A stretch of DNA of 64,000 nt from Bacteroidota bacterium (GTDB lineage Bacteria; Bacteroidota; Bacteroidia; JAHEXY01), in NCBI GenBank assembly GCA_023251875.1, contig JAHEXY010000009.1:62001-126000 (forward strand), in the 5' to 3' direction. Positions 1-10,380 of the stretch are shown here, in pieces. How positions within the stretch are numbered: the first letter of the stretch is position 1; the number at the start of each line of letters is the position of its first letter. The notes under the pieces are model-generated. The model was not told the DNA's origin and did no database searches. It was given only the letters and a program-made list of their open reading frames with translations. The translations under genes were made by a program, and so were the position numbers.

Positions 1-2488
1 CTTCAATTTCTGAAGGGTTAATATTATAGGTAGCCCATAATACGGTAGGTACAGTAAATATTACTGATTTTTCTTTATAATAACTATAGGTACCTGCAGA
101 TACGCTACCAAGAATGGTATCTACTATTACTAATGGATCATTACTAATATCATCTAATAATGCATTATCTCCACCATCAGCTAAACAAGTAGCTATTGTT
201 TTTCCATCAACGGTTTTATAGGCAACACTTATTACTTTATTAGGATCTATTTGAATTATTTTACAAACAGAAGTATCTACAGGAGCTTCGTCTCCAAATA
301 TGGCAACCAATTCATCATCTGAAACACCTGTATAATAAACCTTAATGGTTCTATCTTCTCCAGAACTGGTACTTCCAATTCTAAAAGTGCTACCTGGTGT
401 AGAAATTTCTTTAGGGCGGTTAGTACCATCTGAATAAAATAGAGTACGGTTAAATGGGTAACCATCAGCTGTAGGAATTCTTTTATCTGCATTGCTATTT
501 GAATAATAACTATTAAGATTTCCGGCTAAAACAGGAGAGGGGTTATTATAGGTTGTTGTTGAGTCAAAATCTTTTGCTCGATATAAATATTTACCCGCTG
601 CATCTGAAGTAAGAAACAGTTCAGCATAATCAAAGTAATCTCTACTAATTGGAGCTGCCATTGTAGTAAGAGCTGGCCTACCGGAATAATCATATATTTT
701 TTGGCTTACTAATACATGATCGTCAGCTTGAATATGATGTTGGGTTTGTTTTTCTCGTCCTAAGCCATCGCCATAAGAAATGTTTTCTCCAATATTATTA
801 TTTTCGCTAAAAGTTCTATTGAAAATCCAATTAATACTTGCATCAAATTCAGTATAATAGAATGCATATTTACCTGGTATAGTTGAAGAAGTTAAATCGT
901 ATGAAGCATTTTGTGCATAGCTGGTGCTCCACGTGCCCCAATTGCTATTATTAGCTTCTTCTCCATCGTAATAATTACCAATTGGCCTTACACGCCACGC
1001 GTAATAACCACTACCCTCAGTTAAATGTAGATTAATAGATGTTGCATTATTTTCAATAATAAGGTCTAATGCTTTTGTCCAATCGATAGTTCCTTTTGCT
1101 TTTGTAACATCAGTTTTATAGCTTTTATTTTTATTGAATAATCTTAATAATTGAAATTCGTATTTAGGAATGCCTGAACAAGAGGATGACCAACTAAATG
1201 CAACAGGACTTGAAGATGTGCTAACTGTATTTAATGTAACGGTAGCTGATGAAACATTAACTTTATATTCTGATGTTGTACCAACCGTAAAACTAAGATC
1301 GGTTCTAACATTGGTATTTGCAGTTGCTTTAAAATTACTAATACTGGCTACTATGTAACTTAAACTTGAATAATAGCTGGTAACATCTAATTGGTATAAT
1401 TTTTCTACATTGGTTTGAGTAATATACAAATTTGCACTTCCTGTAAATAAAGATGTGCCTGATGAATTGTATCCGGTAACTGATAATGTAGCTCCAGTTG
1501 AATCTGAAAAAATACCTGTGCTACCATATTTATAATCTGTTCCTAAATTTAAGGAGGCATATAATTTACAGGTATTAATTGATGACGATGAACAAACAGA
1601 AGAAGCAGGTAGCATAAATGTACGTGATATAGGGCTTGTGCTAGATCCGCAAGTTGATAAATCAGTATATGAATAAGAAAGAGAATTATCAGTAATTGCA
1701 GTTGGAGTAAATTTATAATATAGGTTATCGGTATATGCAGTTGATGCACCTGCTAAAGCACCTGTTGCTGTTTGTTTGGCATAATAATAAGTATTGTATT
1801 GTGCGCCTATAGTAGCAGATAATGATAATGTGGTGGTAGTGGTAGTTGGAGTTTCACTTGTATTACCTTTAAATTCATCAACAATATAAAATACATTGGT
1901 AGCTTCTTCAAATACAATGGCAAAGTCGGTATTATAAGCAACATTGCCAGAAGTATTTCCAATTTTAAATGAATTCCATTTTATCCAAAACTGGCGATTG
2001 GGTGTGGTACCATAAGTTCTTGTATAAATATAATCATCAGCTCCAGTTGGGGTAAGTACTGCAAATTGATCCCAGAAACAAGCAATAGTTTTTGTTGGTA
2101 ATGATGATGATGGCAATGCTCCATTATCTCCACTTGGTACAGTTGTAGTAGCGGTATTAAATGTTAATAAGCCATTTGCTGTTACTTTGCAGGCTGTAAC
2201 GGTTTCTCCAAAAAACTTAAAAGCAAATGGTAACGTAATATTGCCACTCCATTTATTGGCCGAAATACCAGCTGCAATAGAGGTTTCCTTTGTCCATGAA
2301 GCAGTAGTATTATCAGTTTCTTTTAGTTGCGTTGTTCCTGTAAGTGGATTACCTCCCGATTTCATACTTATAGTATAATTTTGGGTTACTTGAGAAGTAG
2401 CACCTATAGAAAAGACCAATAAAACAAAAACGCATACCCAAGTATAGGCATTTGTTAAGCTTTTATTTTCGATTGTAAATGTTTTCAT
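1..2488 (-). CDS. Partial RHS-associated, DUF6443-like secreted protein (N-terminal 829 codons)
   Basis: An uninterrupted reading frame starts at an ATG at 2488 and runs off the left edge, so only the N-terminal part is seen. It opens with a hydrophobic signal peptide (MKTFTIENKS, then a WVCVFVLLVF core to about residue 32). A beta-rich region follows (GNITLPFAFKFFGETVTACK, residues about 75-95), then a fibronectin-like stretch near residue 440-510. At about residues 565-610 is a YGDGLGREKQ segment followed by KIYDYSGRPAL. That pattern is typical of the DUF6443 region preceding RHS/YD repeats in Bacteroidota; this is family recognition by eye, not a profile search. The gene begins 40 bp after the stop of the 2260-aa protein on the same strand, so the two are probably cotranscribed. 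The C-terminus, where RHS proteins carry a variable toxin or effector, lies outside the window. Confidence 0.75.
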   Translation of the reverse strand, partial: MKTFTIENKSLTNAYTWVCVFVLLVFSIGATSQVTQNYTISMKSGGNPLTGTTQLKETDNTTASWTKETSIAAGISANKWSGNITLPFAFKFFGETVTACKVTANGLLTFNTATTTVPSGDNGALPSSSLPTKTIACFWDQFAVLTPTGADDYIYTRTYGTTPNRQFWIKWNSFKIGNTSGNVAYNTDFAIVFEEATNVFYIVDEFKGNTSETPTTTTTTLSLSATIGAQYNTYYYAKQTATGALAGASTAYTDNLYYKFTPTAITDNSLSYSYTDLSTCGSSTSPISRTFMLPASSVCSSSSINTCKLYASLNLGTDYKYGSTGIFSDSTGATLSVTGYNSSGTSLFTGSANLYITQTNVEKLYQLDVTSYYSSLSYIVASISNFKATANTNVRTDLSFTVGTTSEYKVNVSSATVTLNTVSTSSSPVAFSWSSSCSGIPKYEFQLLRLFNKNKSYKTDVTKAKGTIDWTKALDLIIENNATSINLHLTEGSGYYAWRVRPIGNYYDGEEANNSNWGTWSTSYAQNASYDLTSSTIPGKYAFYYTEFDASINWIFNRTFSENNNIGENISYGDGLGREKQTQHHIQADDHVLVSQKIYDYSGRPALTTMAAPISRDYFDYAELFLTSDAAGKYLYRAKDFDSTTTYNNPSPVLAGNLNSYYSNSNADKRIPTADGYPFNRTLFYSDGTNRPKEISTPGSTFRIGSTSSGEDRTIKVYYTGVSDDELVAIFGDEAPVDTSVCKIIQIDPNKVISVAYKTVDGKTIATCLADGGDNALLDDISNDPLVIVDTILGSVSAGTYSYYKEKSVIFTVPTVLWATYNINPSEIE

Positions 2489-2528
2489 ACAAATAATTGT
2501 TTTTCGTGAAATGATATTCTATTACTAA

Positions 2529-5500
2529 TTAATATGGTCTTGTTGTATTGAGAGGAATATTATATTCTGTTTCTGTTACTGTTTTAATTCCCTCCATAGT
2601 TTCTTTTAGTTTACGTATTAATTTGCCTTCAGTATTATATTGATAAAACAATCCGAAATGTTGATCATCAAACGATGCAATAATTTTGAGCGTGTTAGGA
2701 TCATAAACATATGCAGATACTTGGGCATCTAATGGCTGCATTCTTATATCGTCTACATATATTTTAGGTGATGATGTAAAAGAAGTGCTAAGTCCACTAT
2801 ATTTAAAATAAATGCTTGGTGTAACTGTACTTGCAACAGTTGTGATTTTGCTTCCAAAATCGGTTATTTTAGCTTCGTATAAAGTCCATTCACCTACCTG
2901 AGCAATTTTAGAAAAACTGGTACTGGTTGCAGTAAGCCCTGTTCTTACAACATATTTATTATATTTTAAACTAAGTTCGGTTAAGGCTTTATCGCTCTTT
3001 AGCCAAAACTTAACAGATACGCCTTTATTTATAACTTGATCATTTAGTGTAATAGGTTGTAATGCAAGTTCACTCGAATAGGTTTTTGTAATAATCATTG
3101 CCATACCTGACCCTGAAGAAGTGGAAGAAGATGTAAATCCCATTCTTAATGATTCTTTTCCTGTATGTGCAGTATCTGCAACTAATTTTCCATAATATGA
3201 ACTTGCAGTATTGATACTATACCCGTCTTCAAAACACATATATGAAGCACCACTGCATCCGCTAGTATGGTTTTCAAAACTTTCAAACATTACATTTTCG
3301 TAGTTACTGTTAGAGGCAACTAAATAGGGCACAGAAGAATTGTAGCCCATTTTCATACTTGAATAAATATCTAGAGCATTTTTTTCTTCAAGTGTAGAAC
3401 TATTAGGTGAAATTTTTGTTGTGGTGTTATATTTAATCCAATTTGTTGAATCGTTCGCTTCTTCATAATCCCAATTGAATACCTTAAAATCATCATAAAT
3501 ACCACTATTCCATGTTTTGCCGCTTGTAGCATGAATATTGCTTAAAGGAGTATTGTAGTTATACGTATATTCTGAGTGCCATTTTCCTTTTGCTCCATAT
3601 TCATATTTATTTAAATCGGTACTTGGAATACTATAAGTACTATTTAAACTTGTCCCCATATCCCAATCATCAGCAATCCAAATAGCAGATGAAGAAACTA
3701 CTCCATCTAATTCAATGGAAGCAAATTCATTTGGGCAAAAATCAAAACAATCAACTCTTACTGCATCACATGGATTATTTTCATCGCCATACATTAATTC
3801 ACCCGTTGCATCATCAATATAGAATCTGTAATCGGCATCATAGGTAAATGTTAAAGTGCAACTCCCAACAGTTAAAGTTTCTTTAGGAATAATTTTAGAC
3901 TTTTTAATTGCAGTTATTGATGTATCACAATTCCAACACATATAAGAATGCGTACCATAATTATATGTATAGGTTTCATTTGAAGGAGGGTTTGCTAGAT
4001 TTGTTGCGTCTGTACTTGCACTATTACCCGTACCTTTATTATTATTTGTTCCTGCAATATTGGTGGTATTATCATTTGTATTAGTTGTTGTTCCCGTTAA
4101 ATTTCCAGTAGAGGATCCTGTTGTATTTGTTCCGGCAACATTTGTGGTTGTACTTGTTGTCCCTCCAGTAGTAGTTCCTGTATTTTTATAAGAACAGGCA
4201 ACGGGAGTGCATGTAACAATGGTGTCATAATCATTATAATATGCAGTTTCATTTGAGTGACTTGTAGTAACTTTAGTTGATAAAGCCACACAAGTATCTC
4301 CACTCATAATGTAAACATTTGAATACGATAAAGAAGAGGTAACCGATCCGGAACTTGCCGACATGGTATTTAAAGCGTCTGCTACTTGTTGCCGAGCATC
4401 TAGTGTACTTTCATCAATTGGTACATTGGTAACATTTGGATAGCCTCCATAAGTTGCGAGACTTCCTACCTTTTCACTTAATTGATTGGTTTTAGCGGTA
4501 CGAACAATTGTGATATCAGACATTGGTCCTGCTGTATTATCATAATAAAAATCTCCATTAGGTAATAATTCTACTGTTTTACCAATAATTTCTCCCACAT
4601 TATAAACTTCCGTAATATTATCACCACTTCTTGTGGTAGCAATTAAATCACCTGGAGTTAGGGCTTCTAATGCACAACTATTTGCTCCTGTATATTCAAG
4701 ATAATAAGCCGTACCACTATAATATTTGGTATAATCAGCCGGTCCTGTTAAGTGAAGTTGATCTGATGTAGCACGTACTCCTTCTCCTTTATAATAATGT
4801 GAAGCCGGAAAAGAATAATTTACATATCGTCCATCGTGAGGAGCACCATCAAGAGTTAAATTATTATAACCATCATTAGTAATATTAACCATCGCCTCAC
4901 CTGTATTGGCATCAAAAAATTCTTGTTTTGTATCTACATAAATGCCGTCTTGAAATTTTCGTATGCTTTTAAGTGGGGTAGGCAGGTATACAACCTTATT
5001 TAAGGTATGCGTATACAATTCATTCACCGTTTCATTTACATAAAGCATTCCGGTAATCCAAGGAATAACAACTGGTCCCCAGAAACCAATACTGGCATCT
5101 AATTCGAGAGTGTAGTCATTTAAATGGTCTTTTATGGCTCGAGATTCAGTAACTACATCCATTTGTTTACCAAGTATGCGATATTCAGGAACAATATCCG
5201 CTTCGTTTGCCCATTCCCAACGATTCACCACTTTTACAGGTTCTCCAGGTTGGTAATAAGTATATTCTACACCGCTAGTAAGGGATGATAAAGATGGATC
5301 ATTTATATAATCATAGCTACCACTGTATACAGCTTGTTTTTTAGGCTTGCCATTCATATCATTTACGATAAATCGATAACCTTGCGAAGCCCATATATTT
5401 GAAACAACTCTATTATAAATAAGAGCATAAATAGGAAGCCAGTCTGCTTTTTCAGTCATTTCAGTTTGGTCAACACCATTGTAACTTACTTTGTTATTAT

Positions 5501-8500
5501 CCTGATCGGTATATGAATAAGTACCATCAAATGGATAATCATAAGTAGTATAAAATTCATCTACACTAAAACCGTCATTTGTGTTTTTATCAGAATGAAT
5601 ATTTTTTACAGCAACTCTTGAATAGCCAACAGAAGCTCCTGGTAAAATACCTTCTCCCATGGGGCCTTCAAATTGTTCCAGATCTTCGCCCGAAATTGCT
5701 TTTTGATACCATTCGGAATCTTTTCTTTTATCAATATATTTTACCAAGGCACATTCTTCACGGCCTTGGGCAGGTTCATTCGTAGCTACACCACTACTTT
5801 TACCATCCGTATTTTGATAAACATATTCTTTGCCATAAAGATTGGCATCATTGCTTTCTACACCACTATCGTAAAGCATTAATCGTTTTACACGTAAGCC
5901 ACCACCTTTTTTAGAATTTAAAACAGGAATTCTTAAATAAGAATTGGCTTCATCAATATCTAAACATAAAGTAGCATGATTCTCAAAAGCAAGATTGCTC
6001 ACAATTCCTAATATATCGTAGATAGCTTCTTCTGCTTTGCATTCTCCTTCATCGCCTTCTACTAAGGTTACAGCTTGGCAAGCAAGATCTTTTGAATTCA
6101 AATTTCCCTGTCTGGTTTTATCATAAAAATCGATACAAACTTGGCGTGGCACGCTATATGTTTCATCGGCATCAAATGTTTCAAGTGAGGCATAACCTGT
6201 TTTACTTGAACCAAGCATTAAATAAACACCTGTTGCATCACTACCTACATCAGCAACATCTACATATCCAGTAATGTAATCAGAACCACAGCTATTTAAA
6301 TCCGCTGTGTGCACCATTAAACTATATAAAAATTTGAAATATATTTTTTCTGGATCTTGCCCAGCTTCTCCATATATAAATTGATTTTTTAATTGAGAAA
6401 CTAATGCGTCCTTATCAGCACTTGAGGTAATTCCAAGGCTATCTAAATTCAAATAAAATTTATCTCCAAATGTACCTTCTGCTCCATCTCCATTATCGCT
6501 TACACTTGACTTTATACTTACCATTGCCATTGCTTTTCTATCTTGTACATATTGGTAATCATCTTGTTCATATTGTACATGAATTTGCCCTCCTGTTGGT
6601 AATGTAATGGCTTTTAACTGCCATGCAGCAGGATCAAATTTTGAATCTGGAACTTGATCAACCCAAGGGTTTAATTTTTTTAAACGAGTAGCGCCCCCAT
6701 ATTGGTAATTGCCCCAACGATCGATATTGCATTTATTATAATCAGGATTTTCGTTTAGGTCAAGACTTCTGTTTTTATCTACATCTGCATAGTTTAATAA
6801 ATCTGCATATGCTGGTGGGTAGCTTGATAAATAACCTCCTTTTGTGGCATCTAAATTTTGAGGATAGGAATAACTGAAAGTATAAGGAGAAAGTTTTGAA
6901 TTATAAACTCCACCATATTCAAACCAAACATTTTTGAGCGTTAATACGCCTTTACTTCCTGAAGTAGTACTGCTTGTATTGGGAATGCCTTGCATTAAAG
7001 AATAATCGTAGTTAAAATAGATGCGCTTAATTGTATCAACAATAGCCCCTGATGAATTTTTAGAATACAAATAAATACTATCGAGTTTTTCGATTGTATT
7101 ACTGCCTTTAGCACTTAAAGATGCTGCAGCTGATACATCATCTTTAGCATCTAATCCATCTTTTCTTGTTGATCTATAAAAAATGGCAAGATTTGTTTTG
7201 GTTTCAATGCTATCTAAATAATACATTTCTTTTTTTCCACTACTAAAAGAACCCATATCATCATCATCATCACTAAGCGATCCTGGGTTGTTGTATAGTC
7301 CATTATAAGGAACACGCCATTGGAACCATTTACCTGTTGAAGATTTGTCTCCATATTTTTTTGCATATCTAAATTTTGTCCAACCTCCAAAATCATCATT
7401 GCTAGGGCCATCCATTGTTCTATCTATATAATAAGGAGTGGTAATATTGGTGAGTAAAAAGCTATTGGCATAGGCTGTGGCAGTGTAGTCTCCCACTTTT
7501 TTATAATTAGCATCTGAACTTTTATCTTCAATAGTTTCGGTAACGATATAGTCTTTGCTTGGGTTTGTAATATTATATGACAAACTTGATTCTTCTTTAG
7601 AATAGACAGGTAAGCCATATACATAACGATTACCAGTATTATTGTATACAACAAATTCTCCAATTTGATCGGGGTAAGAACTTCTACTCAGATACCTTTC
7701 TTGTGATTCTTTAGAACTCGAATATCGATTGTAAGCATGATTACCATTATCAACTTCTGTCATTTGACTATTGGTATGGCAAATAACTTCAGACGATCTG
7801 GCTACTCTATCATTATCACCTACAACTTGCATAGTGCTACTAAGTGAAGATGGCATTTTGGGTTCATAACTCATGGCTCCCGGAGTTGAATTGGTTTCAT
7901 TTAAACTTGCTTCTTGGGCAGTAAAATCTAATTCATCTCCTCCAAAACTCATGTTTGAAGCATTATCCATCATAAAACTAAATAAGAAAGGTTCATCACC
8001 GCTATTACTAAAATTATAATTGTCATTTGCGCCATTATCATCCCAGTCTCCTACAGAAGTGCTTTGATCACCGGTTTGAAAACTTGCTCCTACACCCAAG
8101 TCTAAGCCAGCCATTACATCAATACCTAATTGGTACATAGTAGTTTTATTTTCTTTTTCATTCATTCTAAAGTGACCAACGTTTTTACTAAAAGCCCTAA
8201 AACTTCCGCTTAAACCTTCTCCCATTAAAATAAACTGATCGGGCCTTGCCCAAGGAATGGATAAATTCAAATCCCTTTTGTTGAAACCCTGATCTTTTTC
8301 GGTATAATAATCCATTAGGGCAGTTTCATCATCCAAATTTGCAGAATATAGATAGCCATAACAATCGTAATCTTTTGAGGCCTCTGCTTTTTGATAAGAA
8401 TAGGTCCCAAATAAATCAGCTCCCAAGCCAATTGGTGTGCCTACAGGTTCATATTGTACACCAACTTGTAGTTTGAATGATGAGCCGGTGAACTCCGAAA

Positions 8501-9311
8501 TATTACTATTTCTAGAAGTATTGTCGCATGCATAAGAAATGAAGGCATTTGAATAATTATTGATAGATTTTAAACCTTCTTGGGCAAATCTTTCACATTG
8601 TTTCATGGCAGTTGCTTTTGCAGGATGTGCTATTACCTTACCTGCATTTTTCTCTCTCGATTTTTCTTCATCTTTCTTAAAAAAGTTCATTACGGCAGCT
8701 GGATTTACGGCAGCAGATAAACTTCCACCTCCATCTTTTACAGCTAGGTTTAATGAAACGAGACCATAACCAAGACCAACTCCAATGTTAGGAATAGCAG
8801 TGTATGACAAACCCATGTTAGAATTGTATTGTAATAACGTAGTTTCTCCAATACTAGCGCTTAATGAAAAGCCCTCAATTGAAACTCCGGCATTCATTCC
8901 TAAACCTAGGGTCCAGTTTAATGGAATATCATTATAAGAAGTCATAGGCACTTCTTTAGCATCGTCAGGAAAGCCATTTTTTCCTCTTATAATAGCACCA
9001 GGACTTAAGGTCCAGCCATATCCAACCCAAGATGCATCATCTTCTGGGGAGGTTCCACTTTTATATGAAAGAGAAAGTGCATAACCAGCACCGTCAGGAC
9101 CTGGGATTTGAATTAAGGGTATATTGTAGGTAAAGTCACCAGAAAATTTATTTACCAAATCGTTGGTTGAAACGGGTTCAAAATTTGAAAATTCAGGCGA
9201 TGAAGGACCTGTTATAGCTTTTATTTGAGTAGGGAAAAAAGAGCTGGCTAAAAGTGAAACAGATAAATAAACTGAAATCACTTTTTTAAATACTGGAGTA
9301 GAGTTTTTCAT
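2529..9311 (-). CDS. Giant RHS/SpvB-like secreted protein, 2260 aa
   Basis: The start is set at the ATG at 9311 rather than the in-frame ATG at 9335, because MKNSTPVFKKVISVYLSVSL then begins a normal signal peptide (cleavage near residue 32). Residues about 56-110 (SGDFTYNIPLIQIPG, then LSLSYKSG and VGYGWTLSPGAIIRG) match the opening of SpvB/RHS-type shells, where a series of beta strands ends in a VGxGWxL...G.I.R motif. The middle is very rich in Tyr, Asn, Ser and Asp. A Thr/Asn/Gly low-complexity linker lies near 3990-4190. The last 60 residues (YVYDPNTLKIIASFDDQHFG, then a YNTEGKLIRKLKET segment) resemble the YD-type end of Bacteroidota RHS proteins. I see no T9SS sorting tail. The 40-bp gap to the downstream DUF6443-like gene suggests that the RHS shell is split over two genes. 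Function (toxin delivery, surface shell or other) is unproven. Confidence 0.75.
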   Translation of the reverse strand: MKNSTPVFKKVISVYLSVSLLASSFFPTQIKAITGPSSPEFSNFEPVSTNDLVNKFSGDFTYNIPLIQIPGPDGAGYALSLSYKSGTSPEDDASWVGYGWTLSPGAIIRGKNGFPDDAKEVPMTSYNDIPLNWTLGLGMNAGVSIEGFSLSASIGETTLLQYNSNMGLSYTAIPNIGVGLGYGLVSLNLAVKDGGGSLSAAVNPAAVMNFFKKDEEKSREKNAGKVIAHPAKATAMKQCERFAQEGLKSINNYSNAFISYACDNTSRNSNISEFTGSSFKLQVGVQYEPVGTPIGLGADLFGTYSYQKAEASKDYDCYGYLYSANLDDETALMDYYTEKDQGFNKRDLNLSIPWARPDQFILMGEGLSGSFRAFSKNVGHFRMNEKENKTTMYQLGIDVMAGLDLGVGASFQTGDQSTSVGDWDDNGANDNYNFSNSGDEPFLFSFMMDNASNMSFGGDELDFTAQEASLNETNSTPGAMSYEPKMPSSLSSTMQVVGDNDRVARSSEVICHTNSQMTEVDNGNHAYNRYSSSKESQERYLSRSSYPDQIGEFVVYNNTGNRYVYGLPVYSKEESSLSYNITNPSKDYIVTETIEDKSSDANYKKVGDYTATAYANSFLLTNITTPYYIDRTMDGPSNDDFGGWTKFRYAKKYGDKSSTGKWFQWRVPYNGLYNNPGSLSDDDDDMGSFSSGKKEMYYLDSIETKTNLAIFYRSTRKDGLDAKDDVSAAASLSAKGSNTIEKLDSIYLYSKNSSGAIVDTIKRIYFNYDYSLMQGIPNTSSTTSGSKGVLTLKNVWFEYGGVYNSKLSPYTFSYSYPQNLDATKGGYLSSYPPAYADLLNYADVDKNRSLDLNENPDYNKCNIDRWGNYQYGGATRLKKLNPWVDQVPDSKFDPAAWQLKAITLPTGGQIHVQYEQDDYQYVQDRKAMAMVSIKSSVSDNGDGAEGTFGDKFYLNLDSLGITSSADKDALVSQLKNQFIYGEAGQDPEKIYFKFLYSLMVHTADLNSCGSDYITGYVDVADVGSDATGVYLMLGSSKTGYASLETFDADETYSVPRQVCIDFYDKTRQGNLNSKDLACQAVTLVEGDEGECKAEEAIYDILGIVSNLAFENHATLCLDIDEANSYLRIPVLNSKKGGGLRVKRLMLYDSGVESNDANLYGKEYVYQNTDGKSSGVATNEPAQGREECALVKYIDKRKDSEWYQKAISGEDLEQFEGPMGEGILPGASVGYSRVAVKNIHSDKNTNDGFSVDEFYTTYDYPFDGTYSYTDQDNNKVSYNGVDQTEMTEKADWLPIYALIYNRVVSNIWASQGYRFIVNDMNGKPKKQAVYSGSYDYINDPSLSSLTSGVEYTYYQPGEPVKVVNRWEWANEADIVPEYRILGKQMDVVTESRAIKDHLNDYTLELDASIGFWGPVVIPWITGMLYVNETVNELYTHTLNKVVYLPTPLKSIRKFQDGIYVDTKQEFFDANTGEAMVNITNDGYNNLTLDGAPHDGRYVNYSFPASHYYKGEGVRATSDQLHLTGPADYTKYYSGTAYYLEYTGANSCALEALTPGDLIATTRSGDNITEVYNVGEIIGKTVELLPNGDFYYDNTAGPMSDITIVRTAKTNQLSEKVGSLATYGGYPNVTNVPIDESTLDARQQVADALNTMSASSGSVTSSLSYSNVYIMSGDTCVALSTKVTTSHSNETAYYNDYDTIVTCTPVACSYKNTGTTTGGTTSTTTNVAGTNTTGSSTGNLTGTTTNTNDNTTNIAGTNNNKGTGNSASTDATNLANPPSNETYTYNYGTHSYMCWNCDTSITAIKKSKIIPKETLTVGSCTLTFTYDADYRFYIDDATGELMYGDENNPCDAVRVDCFDFCPNEFASIELDGVVSSSAIWIADDWDMGTSLNSTYSIPSTDLNKYEYGAKGKWHSEYTYNYNTPLSNIHATSGKTWNSGIYDDFKVFNWDYEEANDSTNWIKYNTTTKISPNSSTLEEKNALDIYSSMKMGYNSSVPYLVASNSNYENVMFESFENHTSGCSGASYMCFEDGYSINTASSYYGKLVADTAHTGKESLRMGFTSSSTSSGSGMAMIITKTYSSELALQPITLNDQVINKGVSVKFWLKSDKALTELSLKYNKYVVRTGLTATSTSFSKIAQVGEWTLYEAKITDFGSKITTVASTVTPSIYFKYSGLSTSFTSSPKIYVDDIRMQPLDAQVSAYVYDPNTLKIIASFDDQHFGLFYQYNTEGKLIRKLKETMEGIKTVTETEYNIPLNTTRPY

Positions 9312-9440
9312 AAAAGGATGTGTTTGAACACCCATAATACCAATATTTTCAGAAAAGGTTACATTTTTTTACATTTATTTTCGTTTACTCAGGTGCAATA
9401 AATTATAAATCGTTGATTTTTAGTGCAAAAAGTTTTTTTC

Positions 9441-10352
9441 CTACATTGCCCAATCAGGCAGATTTTCAATTTTATTGGCAGTAAGAATTTGTTTTAGATT
9501 TTGATTGTAGGGTTTGTAAAATTCATTTAATTCATTCAAAATGCTTGCATCAAATTTTTCTGAACTTGATTTTTCGTTAAATGAAAAATAAAGGTTACGA
9601 AGTTTCTTTTTAAAATTAGGATTGTTTCTAAAAAATTTCTCAAAAGAATGATTAATCGTTAATGCTGCTTTTTGCATAAATCGATTATTGAAATTTCGGG
9701 TCTTATTTTCAACTTCAATGGTTATGTGTTCAAATGGTTTTGCATCTATACCTAACCAATTTGATAATTCAGCTAAAACAACTTTAGGATTTTCTTTTAA
9801 ATGTTCAAAGAAAATTATTTTAATATCTTTATTAAATGACTTAAGCCAAGGTTCAATATAATGGGCATACTTTCCACCTTCCAACCCGAATAAGTGATTG
9901 TTAGCTTGAGCCTGAATATGGCTCTTTTCAAGAGCATGGCAAGTTTTTATGTATTCATCTAAAGTAATATGAGCTTCTAAATTAAGTCTGCTTTTTTGAA
10001 ACTTAAAAAATGAAAGTAATCGCTGAACCGGATCTCTAAAAACCAATACAATTTTTACTCGATCTCCTAGATTTTGTTTTATTGAATCAATTAGTTTTTG
10101 CCCTCCGTAAAAATAACCGGGAGTTGATTCCATAAAATAAGCAGGATTTTTACATTGTGTAAAAAGCTGGTAATATTTTTCAATGGGTTCAATAGTTTCA
10201 TTATAACGAATGGGAAGAAAAAAACAAGTTTCTTTAATACTCGATCCGCATAAATCGGGATGTTGATTTAGGTATGAGAATAGAGATGTTGTTCCTGCTT
10301 TATTTACTCCTGCAACAATTAAAAAATTTGATTTCTGATCAATCATATACAT
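9441..10352 (-). CDS. Sulfotransferase family protein (303 aa)
   Basis: Sulfotransferases of this family move a sulfate from PAPS to a carbohydrate or other acceptor in the cytoplasm. The N-terminus has the 5'-phosphosulfate-binding loop GVNKAGTTSLFSYL (about residues 15-28), followed by HPDLCGSSIKETCFF. The 3'-phosphate-binding segment VLVFRDPVQRLLSFF lies near residue 105. The length is normal for the family. The protein could also start at Met3 (MIDQKSNF). It follows the other sulfotransferase gene by 28 bp on the same strand, so the two form one unit. The acceptor cannot be read from the sequence; a surface polysaccharide or sulfated metabolite is an inference. Confidence 0.85.
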   Translation of the reverse strand: MYMIDQKSNFLIVAGVNKAGTTSLFSYLNQHPDLCGSSIKETCFFLPIRYNETIEPIEKYYQLFTQCKNPAYFMESTPGYFYGGQKLIDSIKQNLGDRVKIVLVFRDPVQRLLSFFKFQKSRLNLEAHITLDEYIKTCHALEKSHIQAQANNHLFGLEGGKYAHYIEPWLKSFNKDIKIIFFEHLKENPKVVLAELSNWLGIDAKPFEHITIEVENKTRNFNNRFMQKAALTINHSFEKFFRNNPNFKKKLRNLYFSFNEKSSSEKFDASILNELNEFYKPYNQNLKQILTANKIENLPDWAM

Positions 10353-10380
10353 TTATTTTCTAACAACGAAAAACGAACAA

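Noticed and set aside
9312-9335. Upstream start adding MGVQTHPF to the 2260-aa protein
   Set aside because: The added residues displace the signal peptide from the N-terminus; the ATG at 9311 gives a normal signal.
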